DNA of 64,000 bases, from positions 1,061,189 through 1,125,188 of the forward strand of contig FOZF01000002.1 in the NCBI GenBank assembly GCA_900113425.1, read 5' to 3'. The DNA is from Stenotrophomonas maltophilia. Lineage in GTDB: Bacteria; Pseudomonadota; Gammaproteobacteria; Xanthomonadales; Xanthomonadaceae. The notes beneath the pieces were generated by a model. That model was not told the origin of the DNA. It ran no database searches and saw only the letters and a program-made list of their open reading frames with translations. Position numbers and translations under genes: made by a program. This document shows, in pieces, positions 52,290 to 62,889 of the stretch; the first letter of the stretch is position 1, and each line of letters starts with the position of its first letter.

Positions 52290-53049
52290 CCGTTTCATCC
52301 AGATCGCGCTGGTCATCGCCGTGTTCGGTGGCTGGGAGGGCGGCATCGCGCTGGGCTGGATCGACCCGTTCTTCTTCCCCGCGCCCACGGCCATCGCCCA
52401 GCAGGCGTGGAACTGGTTGTCGGATACCTCGTTCTACCAGCACGTGTACATCACCCTGACCGAAACCGCGCTGGGCTACCTCATCGGTACCGGGCTGGGC
52501 GTTGCAGGCGGTGTGTGGCTGGGCCTGAGCCGGCGCTCGGCGCGCATCCTCGATCCCTTCATCAAGGGCTTCAATGCCATCCCGCGCGTGGTGCTGGCGC
52601 CGATCTTCGTGCTGTGGCTGGGCCTGGGTCTGTGGTCGAAGGTGGCGCTGGCGGTGACGCTGGTGTTCTTCACCACGTTCTTCAATGCCATGCAGGGCGT
52701 GCGCGAAGTGAACCCGGTGGTGCTGGCCAATGCCCGCATTCTCGGTGCCAGCCGCAGTGACCTGCTGCGTCACGTGTACTTCCCGGCGGCGGCGAGCTGG
52801 ATCCTGTCCTCGCTGCGCACCTCGGTGGGCTTTGCCGTGGTCGGCGCGATCATCGGCGAATACCTGGGTGCCTCGGCAGGCCTGGGTTACCTGATCGCGC
52901 AGGCGGAAGGCAACTTCAATGCCGTGGGCGTGTTCGCCGGCATCATCATCCTGGCCGCCTTCGTGCTGGTCATCGATGCACTGCTCGACGTGGTCGAGAA
53001 CAAGCTCATCACCTGGCGTCCTAACGCCCAGGCCCAGGCCACCAGCTGA
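52273..53049 (+). CDS. ABC transporter permease (SsuC/TauC type)
   Basis: A 258-residue inner-membrane permease with about six helices. The cytoplasmic EAA-type coupling loop appears as ANARILGASRSDLLRHVYFP. The C-terminal segment IIGEYLGASAGLGYLIAQAE is typical of nitrate/sulfonate/bicarbonate-type permeases. Start ATG 52273 lies inside the ATPase gene, after GGAGAAGAG. Together with the two preceding genes it forms a complete importer. A strong hairpin follows nine bases after the stop. Confidence 0.95.
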   Translation: MHARTDRFIQIALVIAVFGGWEGGIALGWIDPFFFPAPTAIAQQAWNWLSDTSFYQHVYITLTETALGYLIGTGLGVAGGVWLGLSRRSARILDPFIKGFNAIPRVVLAPIFVLWLGLGLWSKVALAVTLVFFTTFFNAMQGVREVNPVVLANARILGASRSDLLRHVYFPAAASWILSSLRTSVGFAVVGAIIGEYLGASAGLGYLIAQAEGNFNAVGVFAGIIILAAFVLVIDALLDVVENKLITWRPNAQAQATS

Positions 53050-53057
53050 GCCTGCCT

Positions 53058-53089
53058 GGCGCGCCGCCGGAATGATCCGGCGGCGCGCC
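53058..53089 (+). terminator. 14-bp hairpin after the ABC permease
   Basis: GGCGCGCCGCCGGA and its complement pair around ATGA. A short CTTCC follows. It separates the importer genes from the porin and would reduce or end read-through, so the porin may have its own promoter in 53090-53162. Confidence 0.7.
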
Positions 53090-53162
53090 CTTCCGTAATT
53101 CCCCCGCATCATCGCAACGGGCCAGCGCCAGGCCAGGGGGCCGGCTGGCTGGAGAGAACACC

Positions 53163-54599
53163 ATGCATAGCCATCTCGTGCTGCCGCGTGCAGCGCTGAC
53201 GGTCGCCCTTGGCCTGCTGCTGGCCAGCGGCCATGCCGGAGCACAGGCCGCCACGGCCCCACCAGCCCCGCTGAGCCAGGCCGAACTTGCCGCGCTGGTG
53301 CAGCAGCAGGCGCAGCAGATCCAGCAACTGCAGTCGCGACTGGATGCGCTGGAAGGCGTCGGTACGACCGCCGGCAACGCCGCGGCCGCCCCTCCTGCGC
53401 CCGCCCTGGAAACCCGTGTCGCCGCGCTGGAAACCCAGCAGTCCAAGGCACCGAAGGTGTCATGGTCGAAGGGCGCGCCGGAATTCAGCAGCGCCGACGG
53501 CAACGTGACCTTCCGCCCGCGCGGTCGTCTGTTCGTGGACGGTTCCAGCACGGACGGCTCGTCCAGCAGCGACCGCAACATCTCCGGCACCGAGATCCGT
53601 TCGGTGCGCCTGGGCGCGGAAGGCCGCTACGGCACGCTCGGCTGGGTGGTGGAGGGCGACTTCGCTGACAACGAGGTGGCGTGGAAGTCGGTGTATGCCA
53701 CCGTGGACCACAGGCTGTTCGGCCTGCCCGCCGACCTCACCGTGGGCAACCGGCTCAACGACCGCGGCATCGATGGCTCCAGCAGTACCTCCAACACGCC
53801 GTTCCCGGACCGCAACGTGGTGGGCACGCTGATGCTGCCGCAGCGGGGCCTGTTCGGCGTCGGCCTCACCGAGCGCGTGTACGGCAAGGGCTGGCACGCC
53901 AGCCTGTCGGTGGCCGGCAACGACCTCAACAATGCCGGTGACAACAACGACAGCCAGACCTGGGCCACCCGCGTCCACTGGAACCCGATCGACAGCAAGG
54001 CCGCGACCGTGCATCTGGGAGCGTGGGCGTTCCACGAAGAGATCGCCGCGGGCTCCTCGGGCGTGCTGCGCAGTTCGGCCATTGCCGGCCACTTCAACGA
54101 CCTGGTCAAGATCACACCGGGCACGCTGGTCGGCACTGATCGCAGCACCGCCTACGGTGTGGAAGCGGCGGGCTTCTTTGGGCAGGGCTGGGCCACGGGC
54201 GAGTGGGGCACGCGCAACCTGCGCGGCGCCGATGCCAGCGGCCGTTACGACCTCGATCACCAGGCCTGGGCGGTTTCCGCCGGCTGGTTCCTTGGCGGGG
54301 CCAGCCCGGCGTACTCGAGCAAGACCGGAACCTGGGGCAGGGTCAAGGTGGCCGATCCGGTCACCCGTGGCGGGCGGGGCGCGTGGGAACTGCGCGCGCG
54401 CTACGAGGACGTGGACTACTCGGAACTGCCCACCGGCGGCACCGGACATGCGTGGACGGTGGGGGCCAACTGGTATCTCAACGACTACAGCAGGGTGATG
54501 CTCGACGTGATCCGCTGGCAGACCGACAACCCCACCGGCGCGGTGCGCGGCAAGGACGAGGGCACGACGGTCAATACCCGGCTGCAGGTTGCGTTCTGA
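53163..54599 (+). CDS. Outer-membrane porin, phosphate-selective porin O/P type
   Basis: A 478-residue outer-membrane channel. It has a signal peptide (to about residue 29, GLLLASGHAGAQA) and a Gln-rich coiled coil (ELAALVQQQAQQIQQLQSRL) that should trimerise in the periplasm. A beta-barrel follows, from about residue 110 (VTFRPRGRLFVDGSSTDG), ending in a terminal Phe (TRLQVAF) as required for outer-membrane insertion. OprO/OprP homologues let anions pass. Here the porin follows an importer and tautomerase on the same strand, so it probably admits the same anionic substrate. Start ATG 53163 follows GGAGAGAACACC. Confidence 0.93.
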   Translation: MHSHLVLPRAALTVALGLLLASGHAGAQAATAPPAPLSQAELAALVQQQAQQIQQLQSRLDALEGVGTTAGNAAAAPPAPALETRVAALETQQSKAPKVSWSKGAPEFSSADGNVTFRPRGRLFVDGSSTDGSSSSDRNISGTEIRSVRLGAEGRYGTLGWVVEGDFADNEVAWKSVYATVDHRLFGLPADLTVGNRLNDRGIDGSSSTSNTPFPDRNVVGTLMLPQRGLFGVGLTERVYGKGWHASLSVAGNDLNNAGDNNDSQTWATRVHWNPIDSKAATVHLGAWAFHEEIAAGSSGVLRSSAIAGHFNDLVKITPGTLVGTDRSTAYGVEAAGFFGQGWATGEWGTRNLRGADASGRYDLDHQAWAVSAGWFLGGASPAYSSKTGTWGRVKVADPVTRGGRGAWELRARYEDVDYSELPTGGTGHAWTVGANWYLNDYSRVMLDVIRWQTDNPTGAVRGKDEGTTVNTRLQVAF

Positions 54600-54622
54600 G
54601 TGAAGGCACCACGCTGAACGGA

Positions 54623-54647
54623 CAATGCCGGCCACGTGCCGGCATTG
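54623..54647 (+). terminator. Hairpin after the porin gene
   Basis: CAATGCCGGC and GCCGGCATTG pair over 10 bp around a five-base loop, 23 bases past the porin stop. No T-run follows. Confidence 0.6.
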
Positions 54648-54684
54648 CCGTGAACAGGAACCGGCTGGCGGTATGACGCCTTGA

Positions 54685-54705
54685 GTATGTATAATTCGTG
54701 CATAC
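54685..54705 (+). promoter_or_regulatory. vapBC promoter -10 with overlapping inverted repeat
   Basis: A perfect -10 box TATAAT lies at 54690-54695, 27 bases before the antitoxin start. GTATG (54685-54689) and CATAC (54701-54705) form an inverted repeat around it, and a further GGTATG occurs at 54670. This is the usual place for the antitoxin-toxin complex to bind and repress. I see no good -35 box. Confidence 0.65.
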
Positions 54706-54721
54706 CGAAGAGGGCCTACCC

Positions 54722-54946
54722 ATGGAAGCCACCGTCGCTGAACGCGGTCAGATCACCCTGCCCAAGGCTGTGCGTGATGCCCTGGGCCTGACCAAGGGCA
54801 CCCAGCTCAAGGTCGAACTGGACGGCAGCCGCATCATTCTGCGCAAGAGTGTCGACGACGCCATTTCACGGGCGCGCGGCAAGTTCGCGCTGGACGGCTT
54901 TGATTCCGCCGACGCCGCCGTACGCGCGGTGCGCGACGAGGACTAA
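54722..54946 (+). CDS. vapB: AbrB-type antitoxin of a VapBC pair
   Basis: A 74-residue protein with an AbrB/MazE-type swapped-hairpin DNA-binding domain: ATVAERGQITLPKAVRDALG, then GTQLKVELDGSRIILRK. The C-terminal tail (residues about 45-74) would bind the toxin. Start ATG 54722 follows GAGGGCCTACCC; a longer reading from 54698 would start inside the operator. The toxin gene begins six bases after the stop. It presumably represses its own promoter at the inverted repeat just upstream. Confidence 0.88.
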   Translation: MEATVAERGQITLPKAVRDALGLTKGTQLKVELDGSRIILRKSVDDAISRARGKFALDGFDSADAAVRAVRDED

Positions 54947-54952
54947 GCCGTG

Positions 54953-55351
54953 ATGATCGCCGTCGATTCCCCTGTGCTGGTCGAACTGCTGAGCAATGGC
55001 CCGCAGGCCGACGCCGTCGAGGCCTGCCTGCGGCAGAGCCTGGTCGGCGGCAAGGTGGTGGTGTGCGGGGCGACCCTGGCCGAAGTCTGCGCCAGCCTGC
55101 GCGGCGGGGCCGAGGTGCTGGAAGCGCTGGAAGAGATGGGCGTCCACTTCAACGCGCTGGAAGCCAAGTCGGCATTGCGCGCCGGCGAGATGCATCGCCG
55201 CCACCGCCAGCGTGGTACCCAGCGCCGCAGCCTGGACGACTTCATGGTGGGGGCGCATGCACTGCTGCAGTGCGACGGGCTCATCACCTGGAACGACACG
55301 TTTTACCGCGACTACTTCAAGGGCCTGAAGCTGATCGTGCCGCACGCCTGA
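54953..55351 (+). CDS. vapC: PIN-domain ribonuclease toxin VapC
   Basis: A 132-residue PIN-domain protein, the toxin of the pair. Acidic residues expected to bind metal are present: Asp near the start (MIAVDSPVLVELL), Glu in TLAEVCASL, Asp in RRSLDDFMVGAHAL and Asp in LITWNDTFYRDYF. VapC enzymes cut tRNA or rRNA when the antitoxin is degraded. A GTG at 54950 directly precedes the chosen ATG at 54953. The pair sits between the porin and acnB, on the same strand as acnB, with 51 bases before acnB starts. Confidence 0.88.
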   Translation: MIAVDSPVLVELLSNGPQADAVEACLRQSLVGGKVVVCGATLAEVCASLRGGAEVLEALEEMGVHFNALEAKSALRAGEMHRRHRQRGTQRRSLDDFMVGAHALLQCDGLITWNDTFYRDYFKGLKLIVPHA

Positions 55352-55402
55352 GCCCGTTGCATTCCTTTCACTGTTCCATAACCGCATTACCCGGGAGTTG
55401 TC

Positions 55403-57994
55403 ATGTTGGAAGCCTATCGCCACCACGTAGCCGAGCGCGCCGCGCTTGGCATCCCGCCGCTGCCGCTGACCGCCCAGCAGACGGCAGACGTCATTGAACT
55501 GTTGAAGAACCCGCCGGCGGGCGAGGCCGAGTTCCTGCTCGACCTGCTGACCCACCGTGTGCCGGCCGGCGTGGACGACGCCGCCAAGGTCAAGGCCTCG
55601 TACCTGGCCGCCATCGCGCTGGGCAGCGAGCAGAACCCGCTGATCAGCCGCGAGCGCGCCACCGAGCTGCTGGGCACCATGCTGGGCGGTTACAACGTGG
55701 CCCCGCTGGTGCAGCTGCTGGACGACGCCAGCGTCGGCACCATCGCCGCCGACGGCCTGAAGAACACCCTGCTGGTGTTCGATGCGTTCCACGACGTGCA
55801 GGACAAGGCCAAGGCCGGCAACGCCAATGCCCAGGCCGTGCTGCAGAGCTGGGCCGACGCCGAGTGGTTCACCAGCAAGCCGGAAGTGCCGCAGAGCCTG
55901 ACCATCACCGTATTCAAGGTGCCGGGCGAAACCAACACCGACGACCTGTCGCCGGCGCCGGACGCCACCACCCGTCCTGACATTCCGATGCACGCCCTGG
56001 CGATGCTGAAGAACAAGCGCGATGACGCGCCGTTCACTCCGGAAGAAGACGGCAAGCGCGGCCCGATCCAGCAGATCCTGTCGCTGAAGGACAAGGGTCA
56101 CCTGGTGGCCTACGTCGGCGACGTGGTCGGCACCGGTTCCTCGCGCAAGTCGGCCACCAACAGCGTGCTGTGGTGGACCGGCGATGACATTCCGTACATC
56201 CCGAACAAGCGCGCCGGTGGCGTGTGCCTGGGCGGCAAGATCGCGCCGATCTTCTACAACACCATGGAAGATGCCGGCGCGCTGCCGATCGAGCTGGATG
56301 TCTCGAAGATGGAGCATGGCGACGTTGTCGAACTGCGTCCGTACGACGGCAAGGCACTGAAGAACGGCGAAGTGATCGCCGAGTTCGAGGTGAAGTCCGA
56401 AGTGCTGTTCGACGAAGTGCGTGCCGGCGGCCGCATTCCGCTGATCGTCGGCCGTGGCCTGACCGGCAAGGCGCGCGAAGCGCTGGGCCTGGCCCCGACC
56501 GACCTGTTCCGCCTGCCGGTACAGCCGGCCGACACCGGCAAGGGCTTCTCGCTGGCGCAGAAGATGGTCGGCCGCGCCTGCGGCCTGCCGGAAGGCCAGG
56601 GCATGCGCCCGGGCACCTACTGCGAACCGAAGATGACCTCGGTGGGCTCGCAGGACACCACCGGTCCGATGACCCGTGACGAGCTGAAGGACCTGGCCTG
56701 CCTGGGCTTCTCGGCCGACCTGGTGATGCAGTCGTTCTGCCACACCGCCGCATACCCGAAGCCGGTGGACGTGAAGACCCACCACACCCTGCCGGAGTTC
56801 ATCTCCACCCGCGGCGGCATTTCGCTGCGTCCGGGCGACGGCGTGATCCACAGCTGGCTCAACCGCATGCTGCTGCCGGACACCGTAGGCACCGGCGGCG
56901 ACTCGCACACCCGTTTCCCGGTGGGCATTTCGTTCCCGGCCGGCTCGGGCCTGGTGGCCTTCGCCGCCGCTACCGGCGTGATGCCGCTGGACATGCCCGA
57001 ATCGGTGCTGGTGCGCTTCAAGGGCCAGATGCAGCCGGGCGTGACCCTGCGTGACCTGGTCAACGCGATTCCGCTGTACGCGATCAAGGCCGGTCTGCTG
57101 ACCGTGGCCAAGGCTGGCAAGAAGAACATCTTCTCCGGCCGCATCCTGGAAATCGAAGGCCTGCCGGAGCTGAAGGTCGAGCAGGCATTCGAACTGTCCG
57201 ACGCCTCGGCCGAGCGTTCGGCCGCCGGTTGCTCGGTGCGCCTGAACAAGGAACCGATCATCGAATACCTGACCAGCAACATCACCCTGCTGAAGTGGAT
57301 GATTGCCGAGGGTTACCAGGATCCGCGTTCGCTGCAGCGTCGCATCGAGAAGATGGAAGCCTGGCTGGCCAACCCGCAGCTGCTGGAGCCGGACGCCGAC
57401 GCCGAGTATGCGGCGGTGATCGAGATCGACCTGGCCGACATCCACGAGCCGATCGTGGCCTGCCCGAACGATCCGGATGACGTGAAGACCCTGTCCGAAG
57501 TGGCCGGCGCCAAGATCGACGAAGTGTTCATCGGTTCGTGCATGACCAACATCGGTCACTTCCGTGCGGCCGCGAAGCTGCTGGAAGGCAAGCGCGACCT
57601 GCCGACCCGTCTGTGGGTGGCCCCGCCGACCAAGATGGACGCCTCCGAGCTGACCAAGGAAGGCGTGTACGGCACCTTCGGTGCGACCGGCGCGCGCATG
57701 GAAATGCCGGGCTGCTCGCTGTGCATGGGCAACCAGGCGCAGATCCGCGAAGGCTCCACCGCGATGTCGACCTCGACCCGCAACTTCCCGAACCGTCTGG
57801 GCCGCAACACCAACGTGTACCTGGGTTCGGCCGAGCTGGCCGCGATCTGCTCGCGTCTGGGCCGCATTCCGACCAAGGAAGAGTACATGGCCGACGTCGG
57901 CGTGATCGCCGCCAGCGGCAGCGAGATCTACCGCTACATGAACTTCGACCAGATCGAGGAGTACCAGGACGTGGCCAATACGGTCGCCGCCTGA
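55403..57994 (+). CDS. acnB: Aconitate hydratase B
   Basis: The main TCA-cycle aconitase of proteobacteria, also an RNA-binding iron sensor when its cluster is lost. The 863-residue protein shows the AcnB order. The N-terminal HEAT-like domain comes first (residues 1 to about 160, [20 protein letters not shown]). The swivel domain and catalytic domains follow. Cluster cysteines lie in [20 protein letters not shown] and [17 protein letters not shown], and a further Cys is in [20 protein letters not shown]. Start ATG 55403 follows GGGAGTTGTC. A strong terminator (58011-58036) ends the gene. AcnA and AcnB share no close sequence and are encoded on opposite strands here. Confidence 0.97.
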   Translation: MLEAYRHHVAERAALGIPPLPLTAQQTADVIELLKNPPAGEAEFLLDLLTHRVPAGVDDAAKVKASYLAAIALGSEQNPLISRERATELLGTMLGGYNVAPLVQLLDDASVGTIAADGLKNTLLVFDAFHDVQDKAKAGNANAQAVLQSWADAEWFTSKPEVPQSLTITVFKVPGETNTDDLSPAPDATTRPDIPMHALAMLKNKRDDAPFTPEEDGKRGPIQQILSLKDKGHLVAYVGDVVGTGSSRKSATNSVLWWTGDDIPYIPNKRAGGVCLGGKIAPIFYNTMEDAGALPIELDVSKMEHGDVVELRPYDGKALKNGEVIAEFEVKSEVLFDEVRAGGRIPLIVGRGLTGKAREALGLAPTDLFRLPVQPADTGKGFSLAQKMVGRACGLPEGQGMRPGTYCEPKMTSVGSQDTTGPMTRDELKDLACLGFSADLVMQSFCHTAAYPKPVDVKTHHTLPEFISTRGGISLRPGDGVIHSWLNRMLLPDTVGTGGDSHTRFPVGISFPAGSGLVAFAAATGVMPLDMPESVLVRFKGQMQPGVTLRDLVNAIPLYAIKAGLLTVAKAGKKNIFSGRILEIEGLPELKVEQAFELSDASAERSAAGCSVRLNKEPIIEYLTSNITLLKWMIAEGYQDPRSLQRRIEKMEAWLANPQLLEPDADAEYAAVIEIDLADIHEPIVACPNDPDDVKTLSEVAGAKIDEVFIGSCMTNIGHFRAAAKLLEGKRDLPTRLWVAPPTKMDASELTKEGVYGTFGATGARMEMPGCSLCMGNQAQIREGSTAMSTSTRNFPNRLGRNTNVYLGSAELAAICSRLGRIPTKEEYMADVGVIAASGSEIYRYMNFDQIEEYQDVANTVAA

Positions 57995-58010
57995 TGCGAT
58001 GAAACGAAAA

Positions 58011-58036
58011 CCCCCGGCGAAAGCCGGGGGTTTTTT
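58011..58036. terminator. Rho-independent terminator between acnB and cheB
   Basis: CCCCCGGC-GAAA-GCCGGGGG has an 8-bp stem with a GAAA tetraloop and six T residues on the plus strand. The minus strand has a shorter T-run (from AAAA at 58007-58010), so it can also stop cheB transcripts from the other side. Confidence 0.95.
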
Positions 58037-58063
58037 CATGCAGGGCGGAGCATGCGTTCGTCG

Positions 58064-59140
58064 CTACTGGCCGCGTGCCAGCCCCAGAAGGCGCTCGGCG
58101 ATCCGTTCCAGCGGCACCTGTTCCTCGGCCGCGCCGAGCTTGAACGCGGCACCGGGCATGCCCCAGACCACACTGGTGGCTTCATCCTGCACCAGCGTCG
58201 GAGCGCCTGCCTGGCGCATTTCCAGCAGGCCGCGCGCGCCGTCATCGCCCATGCCGGTGAGGATGGCGCCGATGGCATTGCCGCCCGCACTCTGGGCCAC
58301 CGAACGGAACAGCACATCGACCGCAGGCTTGTGCCGGTTCACGGCGGGGCCGTCATCGACGCGACAGCGCCAGCGTGCACCATCGCGGATGATCCGCAGG
58401 TGCCTGCCGCCCGGCGGCAGATAGGCATGGCCGGGCAGTACGGCTTCGCCGTCGCTGGCCTCACGCACGGCCATCGCCGAATGCCGGTCCAGGCGTTCGG
58501 CGAAGGCGCTGCTGAAGCTGGCCGGCAGGTGCTGGGTCATCACCACTGCCGGTGCATCGGCAGGCAGGCCTTCCAGCACCACACGCAGGGCCTCCGTGCC
58601 ACCGGCTGACGAACCGATCGCGATCAGGCGGTCGGTGGTGCGGAACTGTGGTGCCACCGGGCGCGATGCCGGTGCCGCATCCAGGGTGAGTTTCGGTGCC
58701 GCGGCCCGCAGCAGCGGCCGCACCCGCGAGCGTGCGGCCATCTTCACCTTGCCGATGATTTCTTCGGCATAGCCCTGCAGTCCGCGCGCTACATCGAGCT
58801 TCGGCTTGGAAACGAAATCCACGGCACCCAGTGCCAGCGCCTGCAGGGTCGTGTCGGCCCCCCGCTCGGTCAGCGAAGAAATCATCACCACCGGCAAGGG
58901 ATGCAGGCGCATCAGGTTTTCCAGGAAGGCCAGCCCGTCCATGCGCGGCATTTCCACGTCCAGGGTGATCACGTCCGGAGCGAGGCGCTTGATCTTCTCG
59001 CGCGCCAGCAGCGGATCGGCGGCAGTGCCGACCACGTCGATGGCCGGATCGCTGGAGAGGATCTCGGTCAGCATCTGCCGCACGACGGCGGAGTCGTCCA
59101 CGATCAGCACCCGGCAGGGGGCGTTGCCGGTCAGGGTCAT
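58064..59140 (-). CDS. cheB: Chemotaxis protein-glutamate methylesterase CheB
   Basis: Removes methyl groups from chemoreceptors and deamidates some of their glutamines. When phosphorylated by CheA it resets receptor activity. The 358-residue protein has an N-terminal receiver ([20 protein letters not shown]; Asp in [16 protein letters not shown]; Lys in DFVSKPKLD). A linker leads to the esterase domain with Ser in [15 protein letters not shown], His in [15 protein letters not shown] and Asp in [15 protein letters not shown]. The start at 59140 overlaps the cheD stop by four bases, so cheR-cheD-cheB are coupled. Confidence 0.96.
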   Translation of the reverse strand: MTLTGNAPCRVLIVDDSAVVRQMLTEILSSDPAIDVVGTAADPLLAREKIKRLAPDVITLDVEMPRMDGLAFLENLMRLHPLPVVMISSLTERGADTTLQALALGAVDFVSKPKLDVARGLQGYAEEIIGKVKMAARSRVRPLLRAAAPKLTLDAAPASRPVAPQFRTTDRLIAIGSSAGGTEALRVVLEGLPADAPAVVMTQHLPASFSSAFAERLDRHSAMAVREASDGEAVLPGHAYLPPGGRHLRIIRDGARWRCRVDDGPAVNRHKPAVDVLFRSVAQSAGGNAIGAILTGMGDDGARGLLEMRQAGAPTLVQDEATSVVWGMPGAAFKLGAAEEQVPLERIAERLLGLARGQ

Positions 59141-59733
59141 TCGAACAGCTCCACGCCACCGGTGACCGGGGCCCTGGACAGACGGGCACGCACTGCCGAT
59201 TCGGCGGCGGCCACTTCGGCTTCGTGGGCATGCGGCAGGCGCTGCACGACCACGCGGCCGGTATCGGCAAAGAACCAGATCTTGCGTGGATGGATGCCGC
59301 ACAGATCTTCGGCGATGATCGGAATGTGCTCGGCCTGCAGGTACTGGCGCACGAACTCGGCGTTGCGGGTGCCCACGGGATTGCTGGTGAAGCCCTTGAG
59401 CACGTTGGCGCCGCCGAACACCTTGGCTTCCAGGCGCTTGCGGTGCGCACCGCGCTTGAGCATGTCGTTGATGAGCAGCTCCATCGCATAGCTGCCGTAG
59501 CGTGCGGGCGCGCCGTCGCCGGCATTGCCTTCCGGCAGCAGGAAGTGGTTCATGCCGCCTATCTTCAGCACCGGATCGCGCAGGCAGGCAGCCACGCAGG
59601 AGCCCAGCGTGGTGGTCAGCGCAGTGGTGTCGTCGACCACCAGGTACTGGGTCGGCAACAGCTTGGCGGCGAGGGTCTGGAAGCGCGCGTCCTGGTAGCG
59701 CATCACCTCGTCGGTGCGCAGCGAGGCGTTCAT
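59137..59733 (-). CDS. cheD: Chemoreceptor glutamine deamidase CheD
   Basis: Deamidates glutamines in chemoreceptors and in some species also interacts with CheC. The 198-residue protein carries the catalytic Cys in [16 protein letters not shown] and the His in [13 protein letters not shown], with the family segments [20 protein letters not shown] and [10 protein letters not shown]. It starts at 59733, overlapping cheR by four bases, and overlaps cheB at its 3' end, so it is translated with both. CheC is not encoded in the window. Confidence 0.95.
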   Translation of the reverse strand: MNASLRTDEVMRYQDARFQTLAAKLLPTQYLVVDDTTALTTTLGSCVAACLRDPVLKIGGMNHFLLPEGNAGDGAPARYGSYAMELLINDMLKRGAHRKRLEAKVFGGANVLKGFTSNPVGTRNAEFVRQYLQAEHIPIIAEDLCGIHPRKIWFFADTGRVVVQRLPHAHEAEVAAAESAVRARLSRAPVTGGVELFE

Positions 59734-60599
59734 GCCCCGGCCCCCTGCGCGCGGCGGTACAGGGTGCGGCCACAGGGCTGGATCAGATCGGCCGCGTGCA
59801 GGTAGTTCTCCGAGTGGCCGGTGTAGAGCAGTCCATCATCGGTGAGATGCTGCACCAGCCGGCCAAGGATGGCGCGCTGGGTCGGCTTGTCGAAATAGAT
59901 CATCACGTTGCGGCAGAACAGCGCATCGAACGGGCCGCCAACATCGTAGCGCGGGGCGAGAAGATTCAGCGGGCGGAACTCGATCAGTTCGCGCAGTGCG
60001 GGCAGCACCCGGCACTGGCCTTCGTTGGGGCCGCTGCCGCGCTGGAAGTACCGGCGGCGGAGCTCCGGATCGAGGCTGGCGACACGGTCGATGGCGTAGA
60101 CGCCACGGCCTGCGGTGGCCAGTACCTGCGTGTCGACATCGGTAGCGATGATGCGGACCGGCGGCTTCAGGCTGCCGAACGCCTCGCACGCGGTGATCGC
60201 CATGGAGTAGGGTTCCTCGCCGGTGGACGCGGCGCAGGACCACAGCAGCAGCGGGGCGTGGCCGGAGCGCTGCCGCAGTTCCTCGCGCAGCTTGTCGAAA
60301 TGGTGGGGCTCGCGGAAGAAGGAGGTGAGGTTGGTGGTCAGGGCATTGGTGAACGCCTGCCATTCGTCACCGCCTTCCTGTTCCAGATGGTCCAGGTACT
60401 GCTGGAAGCTGCGCATGCCGAGTGTGCGCAGGCGACGCGACAGGCGGCCGTAGACCATGTCGCGCTTGGCGGGCGCGAGGGCGATGCCTACCCGCTGGTA
60501 GATCAGGTCGCAGACACGGCGGAAATCGCGGTCGGCGAACTCGAACTCGCGCGGGCCGGTGACGATGGGGCTGGGACTATGCACGGGGGACGTGTCCAT
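59730..60599 (-). CDS. cheR: Chemotaxis protein methyltransferase CheR
   Basis: Methylates receptor glutamates with S-adenosylmethionine. The 289-residue protein has an N-terminal helical domain ([20 protein letters not shown]) and a catalytic domain with the SAM-binding motif [18 protein letters not shown]. It also has the conserved [20 protein letters not shown] and [15 protein letters not shown] chose the start at 60599 ([11 protein letters not shown]) over one at 60704, which would run back into the receptor gene. It follows the first receptor gene by 34 bases on the same strand. Both receptor genes here end in a WxxF tail that binds CheR. Confidence 0.95.
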   Translation of the reverse strand: MDTSPVHSPSPIVTGPREFEFADRDFRRVCDLIYQRVGIALAPAKRDMVYGRLSRRLRTLGMRSFQQYLDHLEQEGGDEWQAFTNALTTNLTSFFREPHHFDKLREELRQRSGHAPLLLWSCAASTGEEPYSMAITACEAFGSLKPPVRIIATDVDTQVLATAGRGVYAIDRVASLDPELRRRYFQRGSGPNEGQCRVLPALRELIEFRPLNLLAPRYDVGGPFDALFCRNVMIYFDKPTQRAILGRLVQHLTDDGLLYTGHSENYLHAADLIQPCGRTLYRRAQGAGA

Positions 60600-60633
60600 C
60601 GGCGTGGGCGGTGGCCGCAGCCACCGCGGGTTC

Positions 60634-62889
60634 TCAGAATTCCTGCCAGTCGCTGGCGACGACGGGGGCGGTGTGGGCGCGGCGGACCGGTGCGGCCAGC
60701 GCATGCACGCGTGCCGTGTCGGCGGTCACCGACGGCTCCACCCGCGCGGCCACCGCCTTCACTGCGGCCGCGACTTCGTTGTCGAGGCGGAAAATCGCCA
60801 CGGCATCGGCCAGCTGCGCGGCCTGTTCCTCCATGGCCCGCGCAGCGGCGGTGGCTTCCTCCACCAGCGCGGCATTCTGCTGGGTGGTCTCGTCCATCTG
60901 CACCACGGTCTGGTTGACCTGCTCGATGCCGGCGCTCTGTTCCTGCGAGGCCGCGGAGATCTCGGCCATGATGTCGGTCACGCGCTGCACCGAGGCGACG
61001 ATCTCGCCCATGGTGGCGCCGGCCTTGTGCACCAGTGCAGAACCATCGGCGACCTTGCCCACCGAGTCGTCGATCAGGCCCTTGATCTCCTTGGCGGCGG
61101 CGGCCGAGCGCTGGGCGAGGGTGCGCACTTCGCTGGCGACCACGGCAAAGCCGCGACCCTGTTCACCCGCACGGGCGGCTTCGACCGCAGCGTTGAGGGC
61201 CAGGATGTTGGTCTGGAAGGCGATGCCGTCGATGACGCTGATGATCTCGGCGATCTTCTTCGAGGAGGCTTCGATGGCGGACATGGTGGTGACCACCTGG
61301 CCGACCACTTCGCCGCCCTGGGAGGCGACGCCATGGGCACCGATGGCGAGCTGGTTGGCCTGGCGGGCGTGCTCGGCGTTCTGGCGCACGGTGGAGGTCA
61401 GTTCCTCCATCGAGGCGGCGGTTTCTTCCAGGTTGGCGGCCTGCTGTTCGGTACGGCGCGACAGATCGTTGTTGCCCGAGGCGATTTCGCCGGCGGCCAG
61501 GGTGATGCTGGAGGCGCTGGCCTGGATCTGGCCGACGATGCGGGTCAGTTGGGTGACGGTGGCATTGGCATCGTCACGCATGCGTGCGAACACGCCCTGG
61601 TAGTCGCCCTGCATGCGGGCGGTCAGGTCGCCTTCGGCGATGGCCGACAGCAGCTGTGACAGCTTGCCGAGGTTCTCATCGCTGACTGCCATCATCGCGT
61701 TGAGGTTTTCCAGCATGGCGCGGAAATCGTGATCGAAGCGCTGTGCGTCGCCGCGGCGGCTGAAGTCACCGGCAGCGGCGGCGCCGGCCAGCTGCTTGAT
61801 CTCGGCATTGATGCGGCCGAGGTTGTCCTTGACGGTATCGACGGCGTGGGTCATCGCCGCCTTCTCGCCCGGGTAGCGGGCGATATCACGGCTCAGATCG
61901 CCGACGGCGTATTGCTGGACGACGTCGAGCACATCATGAAGGGTCTGTACGTGGCCGCCGACCAGCGCATTGGTCTCCTGCACCATCAGCCCATACTCGC
62001 CGGGGAATGCGCTGGCATCGATGCGGTAGCTGAGTTCGCCGGCGTCGTGGCGTCGCGCCATCTCGCGTTGGCCGCCGATCACGGCGTGCAGCTGCCGTTG
62101 CATGGCGGACATCGCGTCCAGCAGGCGGCCGGGCTCGTCATGCGGCTGCGGACCGATATGGCTGTCCAGCCTGCCGGCAGCGATGCCTTCGGCCACGGCA
62201 GTAGCCTGCTTCAACGGTACCGCGATGCGGTTGCCGATCAGCCAGCTCAAGGCCAGCACGATCAGAACCACCACGCCCCCGGAGATCGCCATGATCGTGG
62301 TGAACACCAGGGCCTGCTTCTGCACGTCGTCCGTGTAGACGCCGCTGCTGATGACCCAGTTCCACGGCGCGAACAGGCCGGCATAGGCGATCTTGCCGAC
62401 CGTGCCTTCGCTGCCGGGCTTGGCCCAGCGGTAGTCGACGAAGCCGCCTCCGGCCTTCGCTGCCTCGACCTGCTGGTAATAGATGCGCACCCCTTCATCG
62501 GTGCGGAAATCCTTCATGTCCTTGCCGACCAGGTCCTTGCGGAACGGGTGCATGAGTACGCGGTAGCCGGTGTCGTAGACGTTGTAGTAATAGGTGTCGT
62601 TCTCCGCACGCATCCTCTCCAGCGCCTGCAGTGCGGCGGCCTTGGCTGCCTCTTCGCTGAGCTCGCCGGTACCGGCCAGGCGGTGGTAGTGCTGGACGAT
62701 GCCGTAACTCAGTTCGACCTGGGTCTTCAGCGAGGTCTTGCGCGTTTCGGTCAGGTCGAGGTACTGCATGCGGGCGGCGATCACCGACAGCGCGACCACG
62801 CCCAGCGCGATGAGCAGCGTGAGCAGATTGAGCTTGCGCCGGACGGAAAGATTGCTGAAGTAGTGTTGCCAGCGATGCATGAGGTTCAT
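60634..62889 (-). CDS. Methyl-accepting chemotaxis protein with Cache-type sensor
   Basis: A 751-residue chemoreceptor. TM1 spans about residues 18-40 ([20 protein letters not shown]). A periplasmic single-Cache-type domain follows (about 45-185), with [19 protein letters not shown] and [20 protein letters not shown]2 covers about 190-214 ([20 protein letters not shown]). HAMP-type segments come next, then the signalling hairpin tip near [20 protein letters not shown]. The final residues SDWQEF form the CheR/CheB docking pentapeptide WxxF. sCache domains usually bind small organic acids. The start at 62889 (MNLMHRW) or 62880 is uncertain. A second, similar receptor gene lies upstream, and cheR-cheD-cheB follow, so this is a dedicated adaptation module. 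Confidence 0.95.
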   Translation of the reverse strand: MNLMHRWQHYFSNLSVRRKLNLLTLLIALGVVALSVIAARMQYLDLTETRKTSLKTQVELSYGIVQHYHRLAGTGELSEEAAKAAALQALERMRAENDTYYYNVYDTGYRVLMHPFRKDLVGKDMKDFRTDEGVRIYYQQVEAAKAGGGFVDYRWAKPGSEGTVGKIAYAGLFAPWNWVISSGVYTDDVQKQALVFTTIMAISGGVVVLIVLALSWLIGNRIAVPLKQATAVAEGIAAGRLDSHIGPQPHDEPGRLLDAMSAMQRQLHAVIGGQREMARRHDAGELSYRIDASAFPGEYGLMVQETNALVGGHVQTLHDVLDVVQQYAVGDLSRDIARYPGEKAAMTHAVDTVKDNLGRINAEIKQLAGAAAAGDFSRRGDAQRFDHDFRAMLENLNAMMAVSDENLGKLSQLLSAIAEGDLTARMQGDYQGVFARMRDDANATVTQLTRIVGQIQASASSITLAAGEIASGNNDLSRRTEQQAANLEETAASMEELTSTVRQNAEHARQANQLAIGAHGVASQGGEVVGQVVTTMSAIEASSKKIAEIISVIDGIAFQTNILALNAAVEAARAGEQGRGFAVVASEVRTLAQRSAAAAKEIKGLIDDSVGKVADGSALVHKAGATMGEIVASVQRVTDIMAEISAASQEQSAGIEQVNQTVVQMDETTQQNAALVEEATAAARAMEEQAAQLADAVAIFRLDNEVAAAVKAVAARVEPSVTADTARVHALAAPVRRAHTAPVVASDWQEF

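Noticed and set aside
54866..58039. 1057-codon antisense frame opposite acnB, and similar long frames opposite other genes such as 25844-28117 and 18564-20690
   Set aside because: These follow the third-position GC bias of the true genes and show no family motifs; the opposite strand carries well-supported proteins.
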